Part shown: piece after piece, positions 42,719-50,823 of the stretch
How positions within the stretch are numbered: position 1 is the first letter of the stretch
Layout of the letters: every line of letters starts with the position of its first letter
Assembly (NCBI RefSeq): GCF_017873965.1
Contig: NZ_JAGGKT010000004.1
Span: forward strand, 1 to 64,000
Direction: 5' to 3'
From: Ammoniphilus resinae
GTDB taxonomy: Bacteria > Bacillota > Bacilli > Aneurinibacillales > RAOX-1
Length of the DNA stretch: 64,000 nucleotides
Translations under genes and position numbers: made by a program
The notes under the pieces: model-generated
Told to the model about the DNA's origin: nothing
Database searches by the model: none
What the model saw: the letters and a program-made list of their open reading frames with translations, nothing else

Positions 42719-42814
42719 CTAATAAAGTCCTTTCGTAATAAAAATGATAGTCAGTAAAGTGATGACAATGATAAACAGTGGAAATGAAACGGCTTGATTA
42801 GAGTTTTTCTTCAT
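42719..42814 (-). CDS. Small 31-residue membrane peptide upstream of virD4
   Basis: ATG at 42814 preceded by GAAGGGGGATGTT. Product starts MKKNSNQAVSF and is followed by a single hydrophobic helix (FPLFIIVITLLTIIFI) and KGLY. Its stop is 11 nt before the virD4 start, so it is translated in the same message. Confidence 0.55.
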   Translation of the reverse strand: MKKNSNQAVSFPLFIIVITLLTIIFITKGLY

Positions 42815-42821
42815 AACATCC

Positions 42822-42945
42822 CCCTTCAACAAAAAAAACTGGGAGCAGACAGACGAATCCCACAGGATTTATCTGGTACTCCCAGCTTTTTGGACCAATA
42901 TATAATTGGTTTTTATTATACATTAGGATGAAAATGGTCCGCAAG
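42822..42945 (-). promoter_or_regulatory. virD4 operon promoter and attenuator (leader family 2)
   Basis: On the minus strand TTGCGG (42939-42944), 18 nt, TATAAT (42915-42920). The leader forms GCTGGGAGTACCAG...CTGCTCCCAG followed by eight T (42831-42888), then GAAGGGGGATG. The 5' arm GGGAGTACC and an internal AAATCCTGTGGGAT resemble the rep, S1 and Tad leaders. Confidence 0.75.
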
Positions 42946-43035
42946 GTTAAGAAAAAATAGCTCCGCCGTTTTATGAGGAAAGATAACTAGTATTTAAGAA
43001 TATTATTGTGCTACCGCACATAATGTTAGTGATAA

Positions 43036-43065
43036 GTTGATCTAGTGATTTGTTGATCTAGTGAT
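43036..43065. repeat. Direct repeat upstream of 98-residue gene (possible operator)
   Basis: GTTGATCTAGTGAT occurs twice with 16-bp spacing (43036-43049 and 43052-43065), just before the ribosome binding site of the plus-strand gene at 43082; a partial copy (GTTAGTGAT) lies at 43025. Confidence 0.5.
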
Positions 43066-43081
43066 AAATCAATGAGAAGGG

Positions 43082-43378
43082 GTGGAAGAGTTGAAAATTG
43101 AAGGTCACGGAATGAAGGTAACCAAACATGACAAAAAACCTTTAGGAGATAATAGGAAAACAAGAGTTTGCCCCTATTTTGAAAAACCATTGTTAAAGAA
43201 ACTTAAACGTATATCTAAGGCTATCGATAAAAGTCCACCTGAAACTTTGCTAGAAATTGCGGAAGTCTTTTTAAATCATCCTGAGTGGGTAAAATATATA
43301 CAAAGGAAACACCTGGTGGACCCCGATGACCCGTTATATGTTCAGCCTAAAATAGAAAATGGACAAGTTATCTATTAA
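43082..43378 (+). CDS. Small DNA-binding-like protein (98 residues)
   Basis: GTG at 43082 or TTG at 43091; the latter has AAGGGGTG at better spacing. The basic N-terminus and CPYFEKPLLKKLKRISKAIDKSPPETLLEIAEVFL resemble a ribbon-helix-helix-type protein. It may bind the direct repeats in front of it. Function inferred only from charge and position. Confidence 0.5.
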   Translation: MEELKIEGHGMKVTKHDKKPLGDNRKTRVCPYFEKPLLKKLKRISKAIDKSPPETLLEIAEVFLNHPEWVKYIQRKHLVDPDDPLYVQPKIENGQVIY

Positions 43379-43406
43379 TCCTGGTCGTGTATAACACGGC
43401 CTATTT

Positions 43407-43511
43407 TTATTTGTTTGGTTTTTTCCTTACTTTCATTCCATATTCCTTCGCAGTTTCAACACATTTCCTACCCAATTCTTGGGCTTCTTTAGGTGAAATT
43501 TTTACCTTCAT
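43407..43511 (-). CDS. Small basic 34-residue protein
   Basis: ATG at 43511 follows GGAGGCGATATT. Product begins MKVKISPKEAQELGRKC and ends KVRKKPNK. The hairpin GGCCGTGTTATACACGACC just downstream could be its terminator. Real start signals support it; function unknown. Confidence 0.45.
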   Translation of the reverse strand: MKVKISPKEAQELGRKCVETAKEYGMKVRKKPNK

Positions 43512-43643
43512 AATATCGCCTCCTAGCCACATCATTACCATAAAAATTCGCAGTTATACCTCTCCCCTCACCTGCATAGGATAAATTAAGTCTGCAACTC
43601 AACAACTGAGTTGCAAAGATTTTAGTAGAAAAGAGGTATAGAG

Positions 43644-44249
43644 ATGACGGTTAGAAGGAAGGAGAGAAGTGATAAAAAAAGAACGGTGGCTACATGGCTG
43701 GACCTAGAATCCTATGAAATGATTGTTAGACTTGCATACATCCTAGATGTACCGTTAAAGGAAATTGGGGAGCTGCTTGTCTTAGAGGGGGTCCAATCAA
43801 AAGAAACTATTGATAAAATTTCTCAGTACTTTAAGAGGGAATTTAGGAGTGAGTATACCCTATATATGGGAAACGCAGAATTGAAACCTTATCGGGTAAA
43901 AATAGATGGTGAAAAAAAGAGGGTGTATATGCGTTTTAGGTTTGAAGAACATGAGAAACTTTCTTCTTTAGCCTTTGCTCTTGACATGGATGTAGCGCCT
44001 GCCACAGGCCTACTAATAAAGACAATAATATCATCTAAAGAAATTCTGTTCCCTTTTCTCTCTCATCACATTCGAAAAGATCTTGATGATCAACGATTAA
44101 AACAATTACGCCTGTTATGCAGATATGTTGATTCCAATACTCCCGGTGAATATGTTACTCTTCCTATGCTTCTTACTTATATTTTGAAACAATGTTTTGA
44201 GCAAGGAAAAACATTAAAACAAAAAATTCGTGATTTTATAGATGATTAG
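43644..44249 (+). CDS. Protein with two ribbon-helix-helix-like repeats
   Basis: The product has 201 residues; ATG after AAGAGGTATAGAG. Two related segments, RTVATWLDLESYEMIVRLAYI and RVYMRFRFEEHEKLSSLAFAL, each followed by a helix, suggest an internal duplication of a ribbon-helix-helix fold, a common DNA-binding fold of plasmid regulators and relaxosome proteins. The gene begins about 60 nt after a palindromic CAACTCAACAACTGAGTTG at 43593-43612. Confidence 0.5.
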   Translation: MTVRRKERSDKKRTVATWLDLESYEMIVRLAYILDVPLKEIGELLVLEGVQSKETIDKISQYFKREFRSEYTLYMGNAELKPYRVKIDGEKKRVYMRFRFEEHEKLSSLAFALDMDVAPATGLLIKTIISSKEILFPFLSHHIRKDLDDQRLKQLRLLCRYVDSNTPGEYVTLPMLLTYILKQCFEQGKTLKQKIRDFIDD

Positions 44250-44358
44250 ACAGCTTAAGGTGTCTGTAATTCAAAGATGTGAGGGCGGGCTCTAACTGAT
44301 GTGTGATGTAGACACGTTAAGGTGTCTAGAAAAAGACTGCCCGTTAGGACAGGGCAAG
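44250..44358. repeat. Short repeats between convergent genes
   Basis: TTAAGGTGTCT occurs twice (about 44255 and 44316), and GACTGCCC...GGGC forms a weak hairpin. Probably the terminator region for the convergent genes. Confidence 0.35.
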
Positions 44359-45741
44359 TTATTTGGTATGGAGAGTTGGATCTGGGATTAGGGGGTTCCT
44401 CTTAATTACAATGCCCTCAGCATCGGTCCAAATAGGGTCTTTTAGAACATTAACCCAAATCGGTTGCTGGAGATTTGCAAATTTTTTCGGTTCTGCAATC
44501 GATTTATAAGGGACGGGTATGATCTTATTATCGGGATCAAAATGATAAAAAACAGGGATAACATCTCTACAATACTGTAGTGATTTAATATGTTTTTTGG
44601 CTTCCTTCAAGAAATTGGCGAATGAAATGGCCCGGGCATATCCCCTTGTCTCAAACCTATGGTTTCTTTCGTATAAGAAAACTTGGTGGTAGTTTTCGTG
44701 GTGACTGACACTAAGAAGGGCTAGTTCCCAATCTAGATTCTCATTTTCCCCTAATTCGAAAAACTCAGTCCCCTTATAAGCAGGGTTTTGAAAATAATAC
44801 CTTAGTTTTCCCTTTACGAATTTTTCGTAGATTTGCGTGTGTGCAATCTCATTACTAAGAATATCTTCCACTTCCGTCAGTGTCCCATAAATGAGATTAA
44901 CTTTGGAAGCCCATTTAGACATACAACTAAAAAAAGCTTCGGTAATGGTTTCCCATCTCATTCTCGTTCCTCTATCGTGATCTTTTTCATCGGTAATAAA
45001 GAGAATGGCCTCTGGTAATTTGCGGTTCGTTTTTGCAAGATAGTCAAGATACAGATTATACTTTTCGAACTTTTGAAAGATGGTACCTGAATACTCTGTA
45101 GATCTATCGAATTCTATCCAATAAAAAAATTGGGAGTTAGAGTCAGTGTTAGTCACTCTCATTTCGGCATCAGGACGATGTTTATGAGACCTAGAATTAA
45201 CTTTAAAATCTTCGGCACAATATCGATTGTCTCTGAAATCGATCGTAAAATTATTCTGCTGCAAAAACCGTTGGGAGAAATCAATTACTTTAACGAAAAA
45301 GTCTACTAGTAAGAGATGGTGGAAAATATTTTTTAGAGGGGGTTTTACAATTTCATATGGGAAATCCCCTATATCACCATTGTAGCCTGTTCCGATGTGA
45401 TTCCATTTAATTTGTAGCTGGCCTTTAATATAAATGAACCCTTCACGGCTTAAGTAGTAAACTTTTCTTTTTTGGTCTATTAAATCACTAGAAATAAACC
45501 CTTCACGAAATAGTTCACTAAGATATTTAGCAAGGTTTTTTTGAGCAGTAGATCGTTCACCGGTTTTGACTTCTAGATTTATGGACCTTTTGTTAAATTT
45601 GGGATCGGGCTTAACTTTAAATCGATCCTTGTATAGGATTTCTAAAAGTTGGATAGCTGTTACACCACGGTATTTGTAGAGTGCTTCTAAAATCATTTTT
45701 TTGAAGGGGGATAAATCTTTTTCAATATCACTTTTAAACAT
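44359..45741 (-). CDS. Replication-relaxation family protein
   Basis: The product has 460 residues; ATG after GTAGGAGGTTTCAACA. An N-terminal winged helix (FKKMILEALYKYRGVTAIQLLEILYKD) and wing (VYYLSREGFIYIKG) are followed by a restriction-nuclease-like body with HRPDAEMR, WIEFDRSTE and KFEKYNLYLDYL. Members are found beside plasmid replication and transfer genes. It is related in layout to the 389-residue protein at 37338-38507. A GTAACCCCGA/TCGGGTTAC hairpin lies just before the ribosome binding site. Confidence 0.7.
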   Translation of the reverse strand: MFKSDIEKDLSPFKKMILEALYKYRGVTAIQLLEILYKDRFKVKPDPKFNKRSINLEVKTGERSTAQKNLAKYLSELFREGFISSDLIDQKRKVYYLSREGFIYIKGQLQIKWNHIGTGYNGDIGDFPYEIVKPPLKNIFHHLLLVDFFVKVIDFSQRFLQQNNFTIDFRDNRYCAEDFKVNSRSHKHRPDAEMRVTNTDSNSQFFYWIEFDRSTEYSGTIFQKFEKYNLYLDYLAKTNRKLPEAILFITDEKDHDRGTRMRWETITEAFFSCMSKWASKVNLIYGTLTEVEDILSNEIAHTQIYEKFVKGKLRYYFQNPAYKGTEFFELGENENLDWELALLSVSHHENYHQVFLYERNHRFETRGYARAISFANFLKEAKKHIKSLQYCRDVIPVFYHFDPDNKIIPVPYKSIAEPKKFANLQQPIWVNVLKDPIWTDAEGIVIKRNPLIPDPTLHTK

Positions 45742-45866
45742 TGTTGAAACCTCCTACAATGTAACCCGAACAAGGAGTAAATAAATCGGGGTTACTAATT
45801 TAGTATTTTCATTATATCTCCATGAGGAAAATAAAACCAATATTTTTAAGGGTTTGAATCGTTTGA

Positions 45867-45963
45867 TGTATACGTCTCATTATACGTCTGTAGTATACGT
45901 CTGTGATGTACGTCTAAGCGTATACTACAGACGTATACCACAGACGTATAAAAAAGCGTATAT
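45867..45963. repeat. Mirrored array of TATACGTCT motifs
   Basis: Four motifs of the form TATACGTCT (one degenerate) point right, and then four in the opposite orientation (CGTATA, AGACGTATA, AGACGTATA, CGTATA), making a nearly symmetrical 97-bp block. The inner copies form TATACGTCTGTAGTATACG and its inverse. It lies between the replication-relaxation-like gene and tubR in a gene-free region and is a strong candidate for a protein-binding site. Confidence 0.7.
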
Positions 45964-46694
45964 GAATTGCGTGAGTCAAACTGTATTAATCTGTAATAAC
46001 TAATGTGTCTGGAACAGCAGTATTTTGTTAGATGAAATTGCGTTCGGAATTGGAAATTATTGATATTTGAGGAAGAAAGGATGTTCTTTTCAATCGGGGT
46101 GAAGTTGATTAAGTTAGAGATCAACTTATATGAGCAATCTGAATTTATTTCATTACATTTCCTTGTCTCAGATTCAAACGATTGTGCTTAAAGTCAGAAC
46201 GACCAAAGCTACGGTTCTGGTTAATCTTATAGAAACTATACTGTTCACAAGAATAGTTACTATAAATCAAAAATAAAATAACATACTAAAAATAATCGGA
46301 AAAATAAGGGTTAAATATAGTTACTATATTAGAAACGAATACGGTTAGGATTAGGGTAACCATTAAGGTTGATTACAGAGTGAATGATCGTTTTCGGATC
46401 AATTCTTTTTATCAATTAGGTCTAGCCTTCTTGAATTGGGTAATTTTGTAAGGGAATGATTCTTTTATTTCATTATTAAACTCATCCATAGTGATTATTG
46501 CTCGATCTTAAACCAATAGTATCCGCTATTTACACAAGTTTAGTGTTCGATGTGGTAACTATAAAAAGTATTGATTTAATAACGTTTTTTCTTGTTGCAT
46601 AAATTTTCCTTTGATTATACTATAGATATAGATACTTAATAAATGCAAGGACTGGAATCTATTATGGTAACTATATGTATTTTTAAAAGGGGGT
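45964..46694. promoter_or_regulatory. Candidate tubC centromere and tubRZ promoter region
   Basis: This gene-free region of about 730 bp holds ATAGTTACTATA at 46253-46264 and 46317-46328, and the inverse GTAACTATA at 46555-46563 and near 46666. The promoter TTGCAT (46595-46600), 17 nt, TACTAT (46618-46623) lies between the last two. In known TubZ systems TubR binds repeats upstream of tubR to form the centromere and to repress the operon; these repeats are the best candidates. Confidence 0.55.
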
Positions 46695-46700
46695 GATCTT

Positions 46701-47126
46701 ATGGATTATGACCTTCACAAAAAATATGAGGAAGTTTCGCTTCCGGTAGATTTACGAATTTTATTTGCTGATTTGATTATGGCAGATGAAGCAACTAGAA
46801 AAACGTTCTTAACAATTGGCAAAAACACATTAAATACGGATAGTTTTGGTATTACCATCAAACAAATTGCTGACACGGTTAAGATCAATCGAAAAGTCCA
46901 AAATAGAGACGGCACATTCAATACTGTACATACAAACATCGACCGAAAGCATGTTGAACGTATTGTTGATAAATTACTAGCGATGAGTATTTGTTATTAT
47001 CGTTCGATCCCCCCTTCTAAGGTTATTAATTTAACTACACGTGGGAAAGAAGTCACTGCAGAAATTAAAAAACGGATTGAAGAAACCAAAAACAAAGGAG
47101 ATGAACAAAACGTTGTTCACGAATAA
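46701..47126 (+). CDS. tubR: TubR-like centromere-binding protein
   Basis: The product has 141 residues; ATG after AAAAGGGGGTGATCTT. Helix-turn-helix region (SFGITIKQIADTVKINRKV) followed by a wing and a C-terminal charged helix. It overlaps the tubZ start, and as the first gene of the pair it matches TubR, the winged-helix adaptor that binds tubC DNA and couples it to TubZ filaments. Assignment rests mainly on context. Confidence 0.65.
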   Translation: MDYDLHKKYEEVSLPVDLRILFADLIMADEATRKTFLTIGKNTLNTDSFGITIKQIADTVKINRKVQNRDGTFNTVHTNIDRKHVERIVDKLLAMSICYYRSIPPSKVINLTTRGKEVTAEIKKRIEETKNKGDEQNVVHE

Positions 47127-48546
47127 CCCCCCTTCAATAAATATGACGCTGGTTGGCTTCGGACAAGCAGGAACAAGAATGGTAGATCGCTTTGCTGCCA
47201 TTACAAATAAAGAAGGTAAAGCAGTCTATAATACCCTGGCTTTGAATTCGAATGATGGTGACTTAAGAGAATTAAAGTATGTCCCTATTGAAAATCAAGT
47301 ATCTTTGAAACTTGGCGGATTGGGAAAGAACCCAGAAAAGGCTATTTCTGTATTAGAAGAAAATGAAGGGGCAAAAGAAACACTAAAGGAATTTATAACC
47401 CAGAGAATAAGACCAGAAGATGAGTTGGTGCTCTTTTTTGCTGGCTTAGGTGGCGGGACGGGAACATCTACCTTGGTTAAATCTATTGAAGAGTTCTATG
47501 ACCATTATAATAAACCTAAAATTGCTAAAGAGTTAAAGAAAATCCAGTCTAATACTACTCCTGAAGATTTTAAAAGTAATTTGCAGAAATACAAAGTGGC
47601 TGCCTTCAAAAAGGCTCAGGAAAGCTTCGTTAAAATTGGTGTAGTAGTTACTCTCCCCGTTCGTTCTGACGGGCCGGACGTTTTAAGACAAGTGAACGAC
47701 TTCGCTTCACGAATTTGGGAAACGGCCAAAAATCCTGCAAAAGGAATTGCCTTTGTCATTTTCGCGGATAACCAATACTTCTATGATCAGTGGAAAAAGC
47801 TTGGTTCAAACTCTGGATCTGAGAACTATCGTGATTTTGCAAATGCTGAGATTTGTAGTATCCTTCACGAGATAAACACTGGTACAAACGGTGGTGGAAC
47901 ATCAGTCACTTTTGACCCACGTGACTTTAGAAGAATTATTATGGAGGGAACTGGAAGTTTAGTTATTGGAAAGGTTGAACGTGATGTTAACCAGATAACC
48001 AACAATCGCGACTTGGTTAGCATGTTTAAGCAATCTATCGCCACAAGTCGAGTTCATGACCCTATTGCAATCGAAGAAAAGGATAATGAAACAGGTGAAG
48101 TAACCTATTCTCGGGTCCATCATGTTGGATTACTTTCTGTAATTGACCCTAAATTGTCCTCATTGGGTAGTGCTTTCCTGGATCAGGCAAAAGATGAAAT
48201 CATAGAGAATCTCCCCTTGGAAGGTACAGTGTTTTCTGGGTATTTAGAGGAGAAAAACAAGTTTAATTGCACTGTTTATACGTTCTTTAAAACCCAAGCT
48301 CTCCCTACCCGGCTTTCAAAGGGATTAGTAGAAGAATATGAGGAATTCAAGGCCAAACAACGATCTATTTCATACAAATCTGAAACCATTCAGCAAATAG
48401 CAGCGACTTCTAATGACGACCTGGACATTGATATTGACTTGGAAGATTTGGGTATTCAATTAGAGGAAGATAAAAATCTAGATGATATGGAAATTGATGA
48501 CATCGATATTGATAATCTTGATTTATCTGATATAGACATAGAATAA
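47101..48546 (+). CDS. tubZ: TubZ, tubulin/FtsZ-family plasmid partition GTPase
   Basis: The product has 481 residues from ATG 47101; a TTG at 47113 has better spacing from AAAGGAG. The tubulin signature FAGLGGGTGTS and the N-terminal GFGQAGTRMVDRFA nucleotide-binding loop are clear. TubZ polymerises into treadmilling filaments that move plasmid copies. The C-terminal 45 residues are an unusual repetitive acidic tail (DIDIDLEDLG ... DDIDIDNLDLSDIDIE). Family members use their C-terminal tail to contact TubR-DNA, so the acidic tail is of interest. Confidence 0.9.
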   Translation: MNKTLFTNNPPSINMTLVGFGQAGTRMVDRFAAITNKEGKAVYNTLALNSNDGDLRELKYVPIENQVSLKLGGLGKNPEKAISVLEENEGAKETLKEFITQRIRPEDELVLFFAGLGGGTGTSTLVKSIEEFYDHYNKPKIAKELKKIQSNTTPEDFKSNLQKYKVAAFKKAQESFVKIGVVVTLPVRSDGPDVLRQVNDFASRIWETAKNPAKGIAFVIFADNQYFYDQWKKLGSNSGSENYRDFANAEICSILHEINTGTNGGGTSVTFDPRDFRRIIMEGTGSLVIGKVERDVNQITNNRDLVSMFKQSIATSRVHDPIAIEEKDNETGEVTYSRVHHVGLLSVIDPKLSSLGSAFLDQAKDEIIENLPLEGTVFSGYLEEKNKFNCTVYTFFKTQALPTRLSKGLVEEYEEFKAKQRSISYKSETIQQIAATSNDDLDIDIDLEDLGIQLEEDKNLDDMEIDDIDIDNLDLSDIDIE

Positions 48547-48598
48547 TATACAAAAGACCAATAAGGTGTTATCCTACCCTATTGGTCTTTTCTTATGT

Positions 48599-49873
48599 TT
48601 ATTTGCTTTTTAACCCTGAAAAGATTCTTGCAAAGAACCCTTCTTTTTTCTCACTTTGATTTTTAGCTTGATCTTCTATTTTTCTAATCTTTCTTGCTTG
48701 CATAACATAAATCATGATATCCGCTCGAATATCGCGATGTTCATCTTTAAGACGGGTTAGTTCTGAAAGAGCTGTTTCGCGTTCCTCAGCAGAAAGTTCA
48801 TCATCAAGTGTCTTTTCATAAAGTGAGAAGGCTTTCTCTTTAATGGCAATCACGTCTAATTCACGTTTCTCCTGTGCCAAAAAACGTAACCGTTCGTTAG
48901 CTGAATCCTTATAAATACGGACTATATCCAGAAAATCATTATGATTTGTTTCAATTTCATCAAACTGAGACAATAGTCTTTCTTTCTCATCGAAGGTTAG
49001 ATCCGATGATTTAATCTGATCCAGGAGTTTGGTACATTTTTGAATTACAAGTTCCTGATCGACTTGCGTCTTTGCCATTTGCTCTTCAATTTTTAAAAGA
49101 CGTTCCTTAAAATCTCCTCCAGACTGAATACTAGATAATTTTTGATCGATTTCTTCCATTTGCCTTGATTGAAAATCACTTAACTGATTTTCGATTGCTT
49201 TGACTCGATTCTCAAATTCTGTTTCCCCCGGTATTAAGGCGAGTCTTTGTTCTAATTCTTCAAGCTTATAATTTTGGATCAGGATGGGGTTTTTAGCCTT
49301 ATCATTTGATATAAGGTTTTGAAATTGATCACTTGCCATGACTTTAAATACTCTTTGTATTTCCTCAGGTGACAATCCATTAAAGGCTTGTCCAAGTTGA
49401 TTAATCATTTGGTACATGGTTTCTAATGGGGCTGCTTCGGTGTCATCTTGATAGTGCCCGTAGAGTAATTGTTTTATCTGCTTTAGTGTATATAAACCGT
49501 CTTGACCTGTTAAATAGTCGATCATTTTCAGCTTAAAGACAGCTATATAATCATGCTTCCAGTTACGCGAATTTGGGCCACCGATTATTTGTGGGTTTAC
49601 ATATTCAGTAAACTCTTTCCGCTTATTATTGATGTTATACGTAGGTGTTTCGCATATTTCAGCAACTTCCTGTGTGGAATACAAGATTCGGGGATCCATA
49701 TCGAGGATGGGCTCCGTAAAAATATTATGGAGTTCTCCCCTATCCTGAATAATTTGATACAAGATGGATTTCCCTTCAAATTCGCTGACAAGCAGTTCCT
49801 TCATCCGTTCTCTTTTGTTTAGCAGAGATGGCGTAAACACTTGGTCGCTCAATGTTTTGATGTCATCAGACAT
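48599..49873 (-). CDS. TubY-like MerR/coiled-coil regulator of TubZ
   Basis: The product has 424 residues, convergent with tubRZ. A MerR-like helix-turn-helix (LYSTQEVAEICETPTYNINNKRKEF) near 65-90 is followed by a long coiled coil (about 205-390) and ends GFFARIFSGLKSK, an amphipathic, basic helix. TubY proteins encoded beside tubZ in clostridial phage and Bacillus plasmids have this layout and modulate TubZ filaments. A role in membrane attachment is inferred from the tail. Confidence 0.65.
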   Translation of the reverse strand: MSDDIKTLSDQVFTPSLLNKRERMKELLVSEFEGKSILYQIIQDRGELHNIFTEPILDMDPRILYSTQEVAEICETPTYNINNKRKEFTEYVNPQIIGGPNSRNWKHDYIAVFKLKMIDYLTGQDGLYTLKQIKQLLYGHYQDDTEAAPLETMYQMINQLGQAFNGLSPEEIQRVFKVMASDQFQNLISNDKAKNPILIQNYKLEELEQRLALIPGETEFENRVKAIENQLSDFQSRQMEEIDQKLSSIQSGGDFKERLLKIEEQMAKTQVDQELVIQKCTKLLDQIKSSDLTFDEKERLLSQFDEIETNHNDFLDIVRIYKDSANERLRFLAQEKRELDVIAIKEKAFSLYEKTLDDELSAEERETALSELTRLKDEHRDIRADIMIYVMQARKIRKIEDQAKNQSEKKEGFFARIFSGLKSK

Positions 49874-50610
49874 TTTCTACCACCTAATTTCATAAGAAAA
49901 TAAAAAATTAATTCACCATGGATTTGGCATTTCTGAATTAAATTATAAAGTTATTTTTATTTATGTTTATTTAAACCTATTTTAACACAATTCAAGTAGA
50001 TTTTTCCTTTAGAATTGAAAATCATTCGTTTATTTACATGAGTATATTAAAATAGATGCTAAATCAAATTTCAATTCAAACCGAATGTTGATCCGTGTAT
50101 AAATTACATGTAAATTTATTAAAATTATTTAAAACCAACATGTATTAAAATCTAAGATTAGCTGTAAAAAAGAGATTACAGATGAATCAAAACTTAATTT
50201 TTACAATGAATGAAAATAAATTACTATTATTTATAGTGGATAAAATTAATGAGAATCAATAATTTATACATAATGAATAATCCAGATGTAATTTGAATTA
50301 ATTTTTAATTTAAATTACTGTTTTAGATTTATAAGAATTAATTTCTGATTTATGTTGTTAATTTGAAATTGGGTCTGAATTAAAAGGCAATTTGAAGGAA
50401 ATTTCAGGTACATCAGTAGGGATTTTGTTTAGAATTGAACGTTGACATGGAAATGTAAATGATTTATGCTTTTCTTAATCGATCAGACGTTTACTAAATT
50501 ATCCAAATAAATACGCTTTAGTAGAGGGAGCACCTCCAAATCTTTAGGATTACTATGTCCAAAAGATTCGGAAGTGCTCCTTTTTTTTCTGTTTACAAGG
50601 GGGTGAGAGG
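49874..50610. promoter_or_regulatory. AT-rich region with Tad operon promoter
   Basis: About 500 bp are extremely AT-rich with no gene. TTGACA (50442-50447), 17 nt, TATGCT (50465-50470) is a strong sigma-A promoter reading into the Tad operon. The AT-rich block could be a curved or silenced region. Confidence 0.6.
50524..50590 (+). promoter_or_regulatory. Leader attenuator of the Tad operon (leader family 2)
   Basis: GGGAGCACCTCCAAATCTTT pairs with AAAGATTCGGAAGTGCTCC (two mismatches) around AGGATTACTATGTCC and is followed by eight T (50581-50588). GGGGGTGAGAGG of the regulator gene follows. It shares the GGGAGCACC arm and the TTAGGAT...TATGTCC core with the minus-strand leaders of rep and the S1 gene, although transcribed in the other direction. 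Confidence 0.75.
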
Positions 50611-50823
50611 GTGCATTTTAAACCTCATGAACTTATTAGAATCCTTCGTCTAAGGAAAGGCCTAACACAAGATGGTATGGCGCTGTTATTAGAGTGCAGC
50701 CAAATGCAAGTTAGTCGCTATGAGCGAGGAACGGAACCCGCGGAAGATGTTAAAAAGAAGATTGAAAATCTGTTTGGGGTAGAAATTTGGGGGATAAGGA
50801 GGGAGGATCAATGTCGGATGTAA
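50611..50823 (+). CDS. XRE-family transcriptional regulator
   Basis: The product has 70 residues; GTG start after AAGGGGGTGAGAGG. LIRILRLRKGLTQDGMALLLECSQMQVSRYERG is a classic Cro/CI helix-turn-helix. As first gene of the Tad operon it probably regulates it. Confidence 0.85.
   Translation: MHFKPHELIRILRLRKGLTQDGMALLLECSQMQVSRYERGTEPAEDVKKKIENLFGVEIWGIRREDQCRM

Noticed and set aside
43387-43584. 65-residue plus-strand frame
   Set aside because: No ribosome binding site; the minus-strand 34-residue gene with GGAGG explains the region better.
44340-44360. Further copy of the CAATACCAAAT motif
   Set aside because: It lies at the 3' end of the replication-relaxation-like gene and encodes its last codons; no ribosome binding site or leader follows.
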